Assembly (NCBI GenBank): GCA_940671915.1
Contig: CALNVZ010000804.1
Location: 213,572 to 277,571 of the forward strand
Reading direction: 5' to 3'
Origin: Paracentrotus lividus
Lineage: Eukaryota; Echinodermata; Echinoidea; Camarodonta; Echinidae
Length of the DNA stretch: 64,000 nucleotides
This document shows positions 34,101-46,900 of this stretch, piece after piece. A program made the translations under genes and the position numbers. Under the pieces are notes generated by a model that had not been told where the DNA came from, searched no databases, and saw only the letters and a list, made by a program, of their open reading frames with translations. Numbering within the stretch: the first letter of the stretch is position 1; each line of letters starts with the position of its first letter.

Positions 34101-35173
34101 CCCTTCTCGCTTGAAGTGTATGCCTTTTAATGATAGGCGAAAATTAAATTTTGAGTTCATGCCTTTGACTGTCGTTTTTGTACGAAGAGCAATCTTTATC
34201 ATCTAAGAACATTAAGTATGCACATTCACATTTTTAAGGCTACGTCGGCTAGAATTTCTGTCAGATTTGTGGAAGGACAATGGGGGGGGGGGTAGCATCA
34301 AATAAAATCGTCCTTCGGCCTTCCAATATTTGTCACCATTATTCAAATAAGAGTATTTTAATTTACTCTTTATGTATGTATACCATACTTAAGTACATTG
34401 TTTATACTACAGTGCAATTACTCGCTTTTAACCGTATAGACAGGGTCCCTTGAAGAGTCATGACAAACGCAGTCCGTTTGAGGACAGTATACCCCTACTT
34501 GAAACTCTATTAGTTCACTTTTCCAAGTGTGACCAAGGACGTGAGAGGAGACCCTGGTGTGACAAGCACCTCAACCAGATATCTATCTAAAAAACATCTG
34601 TTCCTTGACCTCGGTCCAAACAGTGGTCACCCAAGGTCACAGCTGGGGGCCAATATTGTTTACATTAAACGATCAAGATGTCTGTATCAATACATTTTTA
34701 TTAGTTTTTTATTCTTGTACTTTCCTTATTCCGAGGTCGATTTTCTTCGTTTGAAATTGAAAATGAATTAACATTTGATTTCTAAATATAATATGCCTGT
34801 GAAAACTTGAAATAAATCCAATACAATCATTTTATTTTGAAGGGCCTACTCATAGGCAGAGATACTATTACGTAACATCCCAGCTGTTGTTTATCATTTA
34901 CCCCTGGCTCAACGCTCAAGCTGGCCTGTGGAGTTGTAAAGTTTGATAACAGGGATTATCTGGCCATGCAGGGTCGATAGTGCTTGGAAATAGATTCAAA
35001 CGAGGTTTTTTGATAAGGGGGTATGGGACCTGAATACGGAGGGTCAGCTAAGGTCTGTTTGCAAACGAGGGGTTGACGTAACGAATATTCCTCATTTAAA
35101 GGGCCACCTTGTATAAAGAAGATATGAATGAATAAATAAATTAATAAAAAAAGAGCCATGGGGATAACCCACT
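34101..35173. other. Unrecognised sequence up to the gap
   Basis: No gene or structured repeat seen. Homopolymer G run at about 34283-34292. Confidence 0.45.
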
Positions 35174-35198
35174 NNNNNNNNNNNNNNNNNNNNNNNNN
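35174..35198. other. Assembly gap (25 N)
   Basis: Exactly 25 N between the two copies of false duplication 1. A fixed small gap size flanked by overlapping sequence is what gap-filling software leaves when two extended contig ends were not merged. Confidence 0.95.
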
Positions 35199-38100
35199 GT
35201 GAGGAGAGATGGGTAGTTCGTCCGGGGGTATTGGTCCGGGGGTGTATGTGTCCTTGAATTAAGCTGAGAGAGATATCGTTTTTCATCATGTCTTCATCAT
35301 TTAGTTAGATAGTCACCTTCATATTCTCCTTAATATAACTTGTCTCAATCTTTTTCCTTCACCCTTCTTGGAGACAGGTCTTAATTGGCTATCTTGCCCA
35401 TAATTTTTGTTGATCTCATTCTTCATTTCGGCATTGAATTAGGCTGTTGTATTGGTACGTTTAGCTTTTATTCTATTTTTTTTGTTTAATTTTATACTAT
35501 TATTTATTATTATTTTTTTTTTTTTTTTTTAATTTTATGCTATATTAGATGAACTGTTGGCTATAATATTCGTGTGTCGATCTCCTATTTGAATTGTGTA
35601 GGGTTTATAAATTATGTTACAGTTTTAGCTGGAAGATTGATTTTCATTTTTTAAGATCCTGTAATTGAATATCATTCCTTGATATCTAATAAGTAATAGA
35701 TTGAGCAGTACTTCAGTTCAAATGTGAATGCCTATGATAGGCGACTGTTTTATCCTAGCCTCAAATGGTCCATTCTTACTTTCTTCAGGATGACATTATT
35801 ATTCAATGGGGAAATGGATAATGTCGAAAATTAGTCACAATAAGCCTACTCTTGAAACCGGGTCACCAGATTTCTTACTCGTATGAGTTGCATCAGAGGG
35901 GTCGTATATCTTTGAAAGCAATATCAGTTTCAAAGTTGGTCTCGGTTCAAAGACAGAGGAGTGCGCCCTTTTATGTTTTGAAGGAGGTAGAAGACAGTGC
36001 ATAGGAGAATCAAGGAGGGGTGACGAGTATGTACATTAGTGTCATTGATCTTTAAGTTAAGTCAATCAGTAATTTAGTCATTTTCCATAAAAGAACATCT
36101 TTATAAATATTTAAACACAACAAAGAATTAGCTCCCTAATCAAAATGGTTTATACTTTTTAAATCGTGACCTTGTTTTGATGCAATATAAATGGAAGGGA
36201 GTGTTTTTTCTACACTAATAAGTTCCATCTGTGAACAAATTATATCGGTGATTATGGTTGGTGTCGTATTTAACCAGAATGACATTTCTAAATTCACAAA
36301 GGGTAAATTATTAGGTCTGTATATAATAGCTGATTTTGTAAAATTTCTTTTAACCTTGTTTTTTGTTTTTTGTGATTTTTATCATCCAGAAGACCATCCA
36401 ATACCATCGAGATTTATAGTTCACTATTTAGATATTATGGATGAAGTGAGCAGATGTTAGATTTTGTTCATTGTTGGTGTGACTGTAGAATCTCAGCCAA
36501 TTGAATCTTAAAGAATTGAACATTTTTCACATATACCATGCACAGATTTTATGAGGATACATTTGATCACTAGTTCGTTCGTGTCGGTTCACACTAGATA
36601 ATAGAGGTTGTAACTATAGCACTTTAAGAGGGTGCAACGCTTTGTTCGTCTATAGTCCTTAAGGGTGGCAGATTATACCTTTTTGAAGGGGTGCAAAGTT
36701 AATCGTGGGGTTAATTATAATTCTCTCTTTTGGGGGTGGGAATGTGACCCCTTTGTTTTAAATGTACAAGTGAAGAGTGTTAGTGGGCGTAGTACTTTTA
36801 AGTCACATAATACTAGGATACTGATGATATAAGTCGTTGATTATATTTCAAATTAATCCTACATTGCCACTTTTGAAAATAGTAGATTCAAACTCGGTGG
36901 AGTTATATTTTATCGACAAAAAGAATTAATAATTGGCCAATATGTGAGTAAATTCTTGTGCTTATCCGATTTCCGATAATCATTTATCATCATATCAGTG
37001 GCTTAAGTATTTCTTGCTTCCACCTTACCCGGGGGGCAAACCCTATATTTTTCAGAGTTAGCTGATCGCGAGATCCAAAAAGTTAGTCTGTAGCATATTG
37101 TTTGTTGTACCCATACCAACACCGCAGGGTGGGACTACCCGGTGGCAAAAGTGATCAAGCGAGGGTCTCTACAGGCGGGGAGGCGCCAAAAAGCGCTTAT
37201 TTTACCAAAAAGATAGTAATTTTATAGAAAATGACGTAGAAAATTCTCTGAAACTCAATGTGTTTGGTTTCATAGAAAGAGTATGTAAATTCTCTTACAC
37301 ATGCTACTTTAGTGACAATTGAATTAAATCAACTGTCAGTTTGTAACTAATAACGTCCATTTTTTTGAATTTTTTTCAACAAATATATTTTTTTACTTAT
37401 TATTTAATTTGATATGTATAAAATTTCTAAAAAGGTCTGAGAGTGTGTTAATGTCTGTGTGACAAATTGCTTGATATTTCCTATGATGTGTAAAAAGATT
37501 GCGGGTACAAATCTTTTTTTCTGTTATAAGCTATTTACGGCTATACCTATGAGGTAAATATTCAAAATCCAAAATTTTCGCCCATCTAATGCGATAAACG
37601 CCGTATATTCACGTGTTACTATATACTTACTAATACGAATACGTATATTGTATGTGACTGCTAGGCTTATCTTTCACATTAATGCTACAGGCAGTACTGG
37701 CATAGATTATCTGGTTGTCGGTTCAAAAATTATTTTCTTTCTGGGACTCCAAGGTGGTGCTTCCGTCGGTGTCAGCAGAGGACATGTGGATACATTCGAG
37801 CATTCGAATAATAAAGAATACACAATAATTGATAAAATTATCAGAATGATAAATATAGATTAATAAACACAAAACCGTATATACGTAAGTGTCTGTGTGA
37901 TGTAGCTTAATGCTTTGGGAGCATGATAAAGTTTCTAAATGGATTTATAGAAACATTACCAATTTTCTGTATAGATTAGAATTGAGCACATGTGCGTTAG
38001 TATATAATATAATAGTGGCTTTTACTAGCGCTCAGGTCAGCCATGCATGCAGCTTAAGGCGCGGTTTAATGAGGGAGGCAGGTTTTATTATTATTAAGTA

Positions 38101-41100
38101 TTGTTTCATATTTTTTTATTGAATGAATGTATTGGTCTTAATATTCCTCAGTTTTATTATGCAGTTTTTTTTTGTTACTACAAGATAGTGTTTCATCCTA
38201 AAATGATTGATGGCGTGGTCATTAAATTATAAATGGAGTTTCATGGGGTGGGGGTCTGACAGTTTCATCGCGAACCACAATTTGTATGGGAAATTCAATG
38301 GGAATTTGTGCTTTACTATTGCCATTCCCCACTTAGGGAAAAAGTCAAAAAAAATATGATGGGATGGTGACCGAAATTAATTTATTAATATCTTACACCC
38401 ACATGGTTCTTATTTATTTATTCTTATTTATTTATTAATATTTCTATTTGTTTATTATCATCATTATTATTCATCCATTTCCTTATTTTTTTCATTATCA
38501 TCATCTTATTCTTTGTTTGTTATTCTTATTTATTATTTATCATTTGTATTACTATAGTCTTTTATTTTTTATACAAGTTATGTAGGTTCCTCTGAAATAA
38601 CGATAATTGGTTCTTTGCAAGGGGCATGTCCCTATATTACAGTTGAGAAGAAGTCACTCAGTGACGTATGGGCAGTGATGGTTTACATACATAAGAGATC
38701 TATATAAGTTAATGCATACTACTCTCATTTGGAATGTGACTCATTTATAGACCAGGAATAGTTCCTTTTCAATTAACACATACACCCTCCCCTCACCTCT
38801 GAGTGCATTTTATTCTGTGAACCTAAACAATGGTGCGTCGGTTTTTAACTCGCTGTATATTCCTAACAATTCTTGGGATTGTCGAGTTTTGGATAATCTC
38901 AAATTCAGATTTTGGCATCCCCTCTCAAGAATATCGTGAATCGCGTTGCCCATTTATAAGGGAATTTAAATTTTAACCACCCAGGGAAATTTAATCACTG
39001 TAACTCCTTATTTAAACAGGTCTGGGGTCAAGTTTGGGATTAAATCTTTCAATAAATCACATTTTAAATGTTGAAATATATCGGCTCCTTTGTCTTTTTA
39101 TATTGGCTTTTACGACTATTATATTTAGCTACATTATTAGAAAGTCTCTCTATGAAAATGATTGTTCCTATAAAAGTAATTTCACTGAGGGAAGATAGAG
39201 TATTATATTTTTTGCTCAAAATTTGAACTTCATATTTAATCACGTATATTTTTTTTTTTTCAAGATGAAAATGATAATGGTGTAAGCAAACTATAACAAC
39301 TTGTTACAACTCTTAAAACTGGATCTGCGCCATTTAGAGTAGCATTGTCGTTCATGGTCATTAGGACAGGTTGTGTCTATTTTTGATTTATTTTTTATTT
39401 TTATTTTTTTTAGTTTTTTATTTACATTTTTTTCATTTTATTCATGTTTTTATTATTTATTTATTGATGATTATTATTTTATTCTTAATTTTCATTTAGA
39501 TTATTTTGGTTTTTTTTTTGGGGGGGATGGGGGGTTGTAGTGCGACTGTTGGACCATGGGTACACCAGGGGGTGCAGATAATATGATTTTTTAATTTTAA
39601 TCAATTTTGTAATCATAGACCAGTAAATTTGGGGGATTATGTCTTTCAGGCATTTTTTTTTTTCACTATAGATGATTGACAGAAAAAAAATAGAACGTCA
39701 CAAAGCTCTGGCTCCAGGCCTTATTGGGATACGCCACTCTGTGTCAAATACATTTATTATGTGGGCCTTCAACAGAGCCCCTGCCCATTCATTATTTCCA
39801 TAGACTATAAAGAACATTTTGTCAATGTCAGTGTTTTAAGATTGTGTATGCGTGATACATGTACATGTATAAGGGGGCTGTCCAGTTCCATATTTCCTAT
39901 AAGATAAAGGGTCCAGGGGCGAAGTGTGGCCGGCTCTACCTATGGTAAGTACTTACAATTTTTTATTATTTTTTTTAAAAGAGCTTGAAGAATATAATTA
40001 CTTAAAGTGGCTAATGAAAGCATGGAATCCCCTATGCCTGCCTAAAAGCAGTCAAGTTGGTTATTTAAATGAAAATAATATAAATAAAGAAGTGTTTTCT
40101 TTTTATAGCCCTGATCTGCTTTCTTCCCTCCACCGCCTCTTTTCTCTGTCTTTCATTGATACACCGTGCTGAAGGCACGTTAGGTGTTGCCTCCCCCCCA
40201 GTCTCAGGTAGGTGAACTTACACGTATTGCTTGTTCACGTTTTTCTCCGGAAGGGTTATATTATTGGGGGCTGCAGGTGTGTAATCTATCCCCGATGGGG
40301 ATAAGTTTTGTAATTCTTTTGAGGAAAAATCCTGTAATATGGCCTAAATATGGTCAAAAACTTGTGAAAAGGGTATTTTTCCTTCGCCCCCCGCGCCTCA
40401 GCAAAAGCGTAATAGAGGTTGGTATTTTTGATGCAGCTTCCCCTCATAAAGGCCTCTAATAAGGGTATTATTTGACATTGATGGTAGTTCCCCGATCTGA
40501 TGGGGTATCTCTAATATCTGGAACGGGCTATAGTGTATGGTACCTCACTGAGTGGGGGGGGGGGAGCGGTGTTGCCCTTCTTCGCTTGAAGTGTTGCCTT
40601 TTAATGATAGGCGAAATTAAATTTTGAGTTCATTTGCTTTTGACGCTGTCGTTTTTGTACGAAGGCAATCTTTTATCATCTTAAGAACTTAAGTATACAT
40701 TCATTTTTTAAGGCTACCGTCGGTCTAGATTTCTGTGATTTGTGGAGGACAATGGGGGGGGGGGTAGCATCAAATAAATCGTCCTTCGGCTTCCAATATT
40801 TGTCATCATTATTCAATAAGAGTATTTAATTTACTCTTTATGTATGTATACCATATTAAGTAACATTGTTTATACAACAGTGCAATTACTCGCTTTTAAT
40901 CGTATACGGACAGGGTGGTGTGATCAGAATGTAGATCGAAAGCAGTCCCGTTTGAAGGACAGTAAGCCCTACTTGAAGAAACTCTATTAGTTCATTTTCC
41001 AAGTGTGACCAAGGACGTGAGAGGAGCTCCTGGTGTGCAAGCCCTCAAGCCAGATTCTTCTAAAAACATTGTTCCTTGACGTCGTCAAACAGTGGTCCAC

Positions 41101-41655
41101 AAGGGGTCACGCCTGGGGGCCAATATGTTTACATTACAGATCAATGAATGTCTGTTCCATACTTTTTATTAGTTTCTTTATTCTTTGATACTTTCTTATT
41201 CGAGGTCGATTTTCTTCGTTTGAAATTGAAAATGAATTAACATTTGATTTCCTAAATATAATAATGGCCTGTGAAAACTTGAATAATCAATACAATCATT
41301 TATTTTTGAGGGCCTTCATAGGCAGAGTACTTATTCGTAAAATCCACTGTTTGTTTATATTTACCCTGGCTATCAACGCTCAACGCTGGGCCTGTGGAGT
41401 TTGTAAGTTTTGGATAACAGGGAATATCTGGCCATCGCAGGGATCGATAGTGCTTGGAAATATGATTCAAATCGCTAGGTTTTTTTGAATAAGGGGGTAT
41501 GGGACCTGAATAGCGTGAGGGTCAGCTAAGGTCTGTTTGCCGAAGAGGGGTTTGACGTAACGAATATTCCTCATTTAAAAGGGCGACCTTGTTATAAGAA
41601 GACTATGAAAGAATAAATAAAATTAATAAAAAAAGAGGCCATGGGAGTACCACTT
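35199..41655 (+). repeat. Second, error-rich copy of false duplication 1
   Basis: Collinear with 28750-35173 from inside the GGGGGTATT-type array (35221) to AAAGAGGCCATGGGAGTACC (41632). Differences are dominated by one- or two-base insertions and deletions spread evenly, including through the exon. Landmarks in order: exon copy 35897-36050, GTGCA block about 36600-36760, MITE copy about 40190-40570. Not an independent genomic segment in my reading. Confidence 0.85.
35897..36050 (+). pseudogene. Artefactual copy of the phosphatase D2 exon
   Basis: Corresponds to 29423-29580 (AGGGGTCGTATATCTTTGAA, AATATCAGTTTCAAAGTTGG), but several small indels destroy the frame and the GTAAGT donor has become TTTAAGTT. 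It belongs to the noisy duplicate, so it is neither a second gene nor a tandem exon. Confidence 0.75.
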
Positions 41656-41964
41656 ACTTTGGTCGGACATCCACTTATTGTTCTTTTCCTTTTTAGTCCG
41701 AGGAGGGGGGGGGGGGGGTTAAGCACCAAATTCCCGATTTTAGGGATTTCCCCTAATTGTTTTGGTTGGGGCGGACCTATGAGCCCCCCCCCCCAGGTTC
41801 CTCGTTGACAATGGACCCCATTTCATTATTCTTGTGCCGTGATATGCGTGCACAAAGTCAAAATGTATTATCAATGTATTCTTTATGATAAAAATAAAAA
41901 CTGCCGCCCCCTCACATGGGCTCCATTTCTAAATACAAAACATTAGATGTTTTCGGGTTTTTAT
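41656..41964. other. Unique sequence after the duplication
   Basis: Resumes non-duplicated sequence. Contains a G15-like run near 41705 and a C-run near 41787. No gene. Confidence 0.5.
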
Positions 41965-42640
41965 TCAATCTCTTTAGAAACTTTTATTATGCTCCCAAAA
42001 GTTCAGTAAATCTGTAAAGGAATTGTAAGATGAGCCACAGTCAGTCACAATGTTTCGTACACATACATCATGTACATGACTGTATATACGTTAAGTACTG
42101 TATAACACGTATATATGCGGGTTTTCAACATAAATAGACGAAATTTTGATTTGTTTGTATATTACATTCATATATTTAGCGTATTATAACTTTTTTTAGA
42201 AATAAGTTTCTGCTCAAATTCTTTTTACAGATGACAGGACGTGCCAATGGGCAGTTTTTCAGGAAGTAACAACTTTCAGCTCTCATTAGAAATTTTAATA
42301 CATTAGCTTAAAAAATATGTAAAAAAAAAAATCATTTTTGGAAAAAAAATGCAAAAATGATTTTTTTTTAAGTACAAAATTGAATTTATTTAATTTCAAT
42401 TCTCACTAAAGTTAGCATTTTTGTGAAGGATATATATAATACTCTTTCATATGAGACCCAACTCATTGAATTTAGAGAATTATTTCTAGTCATTTTCTTT
42501 AAAATACTATTTTTTGTAAAAAGGGCGGCTATTTTTGGCGCCCCAGCCTGTAGAGACCCTCGTGTCACTTTACCACCGGGTAGTCCACCCTAGCGTTGTT
42601 GCTATGGGTACATAGAATCATATTAGATAGGACTACAATC
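41965..42640 (-). repeat. Dispersed ~0.8-kb repeat, right arm
   Basis: Inverted, diverged copy of 30586-31440. It ends at 42640 immediately before GTGGACTTAAGTACTTCTTC (42641-42660). Confidence 0.75.
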
Positions 42641-42660
42641 GTGGACTTAAGTACTTCTTC

Positions 42661-43158
42661 CATGCACTACAAAACCTCATTATGGGGGTTTCTTGTTTAA
42701 GGCAATTCGTATTGATTTCTTTAAAAATTGATGCTTTATCATATTTTGATATGGTGTCTTCGTTTTAAAGATTTTACTGTGGGGGTAGGGGTGTCATTTT
42801 GCTATTTTTACCCATTTTTGGGCTATTTTTTTTCTTCAAAATGTTGTTTTTCAAAGGGTGAAGTCTGCTTCCCAAGATTTCACCTGTCTGAATTAAGAGG
42901 ATAAAATATGATCCATTGAACTTATGACTAATATTGCATATTTCCCTCATATTATTGATAGGGATTAGTCATATGGGGTTGACAATGCTATTTTTTACTG
43001 TTTTAGGGCACCTTTTTACTATATGGAGATTTTAAGGAAACCAGCCCCTGACTATTGTTTTACATAAATTGACAAAATATTAAATTAAGCTGGCAGCGGC
43101 ACGTAGTAATTTTTCACATATACCTGACCGGATGGTTATATTATACTCATGTTGGGGC

Positions 43159-43204
<46 letters not shown>

Positions 43205-43549
43205 GGGGGGGGGGGCAGGGGTCGGCGCTGATCAACCGCCCTTTGGCTTACTCTCTTGCAATGTCCCAATATTGCATTCACTATAAAAACTACCACTTCC
43301 CTACTGTTAAAACCAACTATGCGGTTGTAACTACCTTCCAAAAACAAATAATTTTGTTTTCACCCCCCACCCCCACGCACACACCCACACACACACAAAC
43401 ATATTAAGAACAGACAAATCTTAGTACACATTAATAGGAGGGATGCCCTATTCCTCTTCCCATAGTGAACACTTAGACTCACAGCTTAGTGGACTTAGGT
43501 ACTTCTTCCACTACAATCATGGACTTAAGTACTTCTTCCACTACACTCT
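42661..43549. other. Unrecognised, with poly-T/poly-G tract and motif pair
   Basis: Contains T43 followed directly by G12 (43161-43215). It also holds two tandem copies of GGACTTA(A/G)GTACTTCTTCC about 33 bp apart near 43491-43550. No gene. Confidence 0.5.
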
Positions 43550-43956
43550 TCAAGTTTCGGGTGCGACTTTGCACCCCTAAGTTGAGTTCCACACACAAGA
43601 GGTGCACTTTTGCACCCTTTTGTGTGCAAATAAGCACCTAAAGGGTTCAATATTGCACCCAACAGACAAATAATGCACCCGAAGGGTGCAGTCCTGCAAA
43701 ACCCACAGATCCGTGGGTTTTTTAATCGACGGCTCCACGGATCCACCAGTTTATGATTCACCAATAGTTGATCCAAATTATGACCTTTTATGACGCTGTG
43801 GATCTGTGGATTCAGTCGAGTCCACCTTTGTGAATACCATAGTGAAAATCCTAGGTCCAAGCCTAGGTTAAACCTAGGGTTCAAGATTGCCCCAAAGTTC
43901 TAATTTTGCAACCAAGGGGTGCAGTTCTGCACCCTGTTAGTGCAAAGATGCACCTC
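43550..43956 (+). repeat. GTGCA/TGCACC tandem-repeat array
   Basis: Alternating GCACCC and GGGTGCA with spacers such as GTTCAATATTGCACCC and GTGCAAAGATGCACCT. It contains an inserted or diverged stretch (43695-43880) with small palindromes around CCACGGATCC. The array stops at the TA where the transposon at 43959 is inserted. Confidence 0.7.
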
Positions 43957-46900
43957 TAGGCCCGTATTCTGTTACGGGATTTAGAGTTGTGCTGTCGCAC
44001 GAAAATAGTAAGGGTAATGAAACGAGAATGCAACTCTGATTTGCATGCTTCTCTATGAAGCGTCAGTGAAGCGTGCGTCTAATTGTACGAAAGTAGATTA
44101 GGATGACGTCATTCGGGATCAGACTTGTACAAGCATTTGTAAAGAATTCTAAACTAGGGGCATAGGTGGTTTAGAATTTGATATGGCCTTGCGAGTTTTA
44201 TGTCGGAGGAAGCTAATTTATCAATTTTCTCGTGAAATTAAAGGTTGTTAAAACTTTGTTTAAGAATTAGGTGCATTATAGAACTGTCCACAACGATTAG
44301 ATTAATTGCATGTTAAATATCAAAAATGACATTTCCGACACGATTGAAGTATCATTTTGACCTGACATATTGAATAAAAGACAACTGACGCGAAAACCAA
44401 CAATAAACTAATGGTGGCAAGTCACTTGTCATTACACTGAAAAAAAAAACGGATTTGGAAACAGATTGAGACTAATTTGAGACTGGTTTGAATTGTTTTT
44501 GGATGTTTTTTTTTTTTGTCGCGCATACGTCCCAGAGACGTCTTAGAGATATTTCCCACGACCAAGCGCGGCGATTCATGTCACGACGGGAGGCGGGGGG
44601 GGGGGGCGGAAACACCAGAAATGAAAGAAATAATACACTAAAAATTCGCATACTTCGCACATTATGCAGAAACTAATGAAAATGATTGCGAGCGCGAAAG
44701 ATCTAAAAGTGGCAGCACAGACGTCTCATGAGTCGAGAGAAAATAGAACATGCCTACGAATGTGTGTGTGTGTGTTTTTTCTGTCGTGGAGACGTCTCTG
44801 ATGATACATAAAACAATTATCGGAGACGTCTCCGAGTGTTCGAGTCTCAGAGACATCTCCGCGACGTTAGATACCACCTATACGTCCATAATTTCTACAG
44901 AGGAGAAAAACACCATTATCATTTTCAACTGAGAATGTAAACTAATGTTTTCTTTCAAGACTACTGAATTATTAATGGCACTTGACATAAAATAGGCCCA
45001 CTCGATTTCCTTTTTTGCATATATTATTGTGTTGCTATGTGAGACAAGAAACGTGTTTGTCAGTCATAGCAACAACTAGTTATGCAAATTGGATTCAAAA
45101 TACTAAACGAGTAGTTGATTCAGGCAATTGGTTCCGTCCTGAATCTGAGACCTTTGTCCGTTTTCATTGTGCTATGTCAGCCATAACCTGGAACCGCTAA
45201 GCTTCTCAAAGAAAAGATAATCCGTGCTTTGATAATTTACCTCGTTAAGCATGGATTACCTTTTTCACCACAATAGAATAATTTCCCGCTCCATTTCAAA
45301 TATAGCGAGCATACATACATACATACAACATGTACAAAAAAATACACACAAAAAGAATGGAAACAAATTCCCCCATTCTTCAAAGGTCCATATTATTTAT
45401 AATTATTTGATAGATGTAGGGATTTCGAGGCCGAGGGGATATTGTTAATGAATATTGAAGTTTTATTGTTTATGTGTATGGCTCTGTAAAGAGTTGAATA
45501 TTTAAATAGTGGAAAATTTATATTTTACCCCTTCCCATTATTTCAACTTTTGCCCCTCCCAAATAAGAAAAAAATAAATAAAGAAAAAAAAGTAATAAGA
45601 AAAAGATTGGTGCGCATGCACCTAGCGTGAGACTTTTGCCCATGCATGTAGCGTGATGTCGGAATCAAATTCAACGTTTCATTGTTTTTGGCCAAATATG
45701 GACACTTCACATTTGTGAAAGAAAAAATTCGTGAGCTATTTAGGAGATTAATTCAAAAGAATAAAACTACGAACAAATAATTTATTATATTATATATTTA
45801 TTATAAATTGTTATATCTATCTTTTATGTTTTACATTGTTAGAAAAAAAGTAAACTGCAGCAGTAAGTCAACCACTTAAAATTATGGCAATGCTTTTCTG
45901 ATCCGAGCAAGTTTCGATCAGAAAAACACAAAAACACACCAAAAAAAAAAAAAACACAAAGAAAACAACAAAACAAAACGAACAAACAAAACATCCCCCC
46001 CCCCCAAAAAAAAAAAATAGAATAAAAAAAACAAACAAACAAACAAACGATTAAAATCAGGCTGGTCGTATCATTATTGGGGGAGTAACGATCCGGATCA
46101 TAATTATAGTCAATTAAAATTCGAAGGGGATTCGGCTCGTTTTGAAATGTTCAAAAACCAGCCGAATACCCTCAAAAACACTCCCGAATGTGTCCCCCTC
46201 AAAGTGAGATACCATCCGTAGGGATCATAATGTGCCTTTAAGGTATATAATTTATTCAGAGGGAATAAAACCATTGTCCTTTTTCAGCTGAAATTTCCAA
46301 GCCTGTTAATTGTTCCCATCCCAGGCCACTGAATTGTTAATGAATAGGACGTGATATTTAAAAGTGCATGACAAGCGACAATGCACAACACTCGGTAGTC
46401 AAAGGATAAAGCGGCTTCACACAATCATTGTTGCGTCATTATTTCAATAGATTTCCGGTTTTATCTTGTGCGTTTCAGTGGACTAGAAACTTGCAGCTGT
46501 ACGGAAGTTGTACACGTTTGGGAGTTTTTTTCTCGTACGGTTCTATTGTTCGAATCTATTGTCAATTGCCGTACAACTCTAAACCCCGCAACAGAATACG
46601 GGCCCTAGGGTTCAAGAGATAAAACACCTATTGGTCTACAACCTATTGGTCCACTAGCCAATACGTCTACCTCCATTCAGTCTAAACCCTAATCGTCCAC
46701 TAACCATTTGGTCTACACCCAATCGGTCCACCCACCACTCGTCTACATCCAATTGGTCCACTCACCAGTTGGTCTACATCCAATTGGTCCACTCACCAGT
46801 TGGTCTACATCCAATTGGTCTACTCACCAGTTGGTCTACATCCTATTAGTCCACTCACCAATTGGTCTACATCCAATTGGTCCACTCACGAGTTGGTCTA

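Larger units (their letters stand above)
28750..35173 (+). repeat. First copy of false duplication 1
   Basis: This 6.4-kb stretch corresponds end to end with 35199-41655 on the other side of a 25-N gap. It has the more plausible sequence (the phosphatase exon is intact here) and should be treated as the real one. It contains the LINE fragment, exon 29423-29580, the repeats at 30113-31440 and the MITE at 33724-34092. Confidence 0.85.

Noticed and set aside
35897-36050. Second phosphatase exon or tandem gene copy
   Set aside because: Lies in the error-rich duplicate, with frame and donor site destroyed by small indels typical of raw reads.
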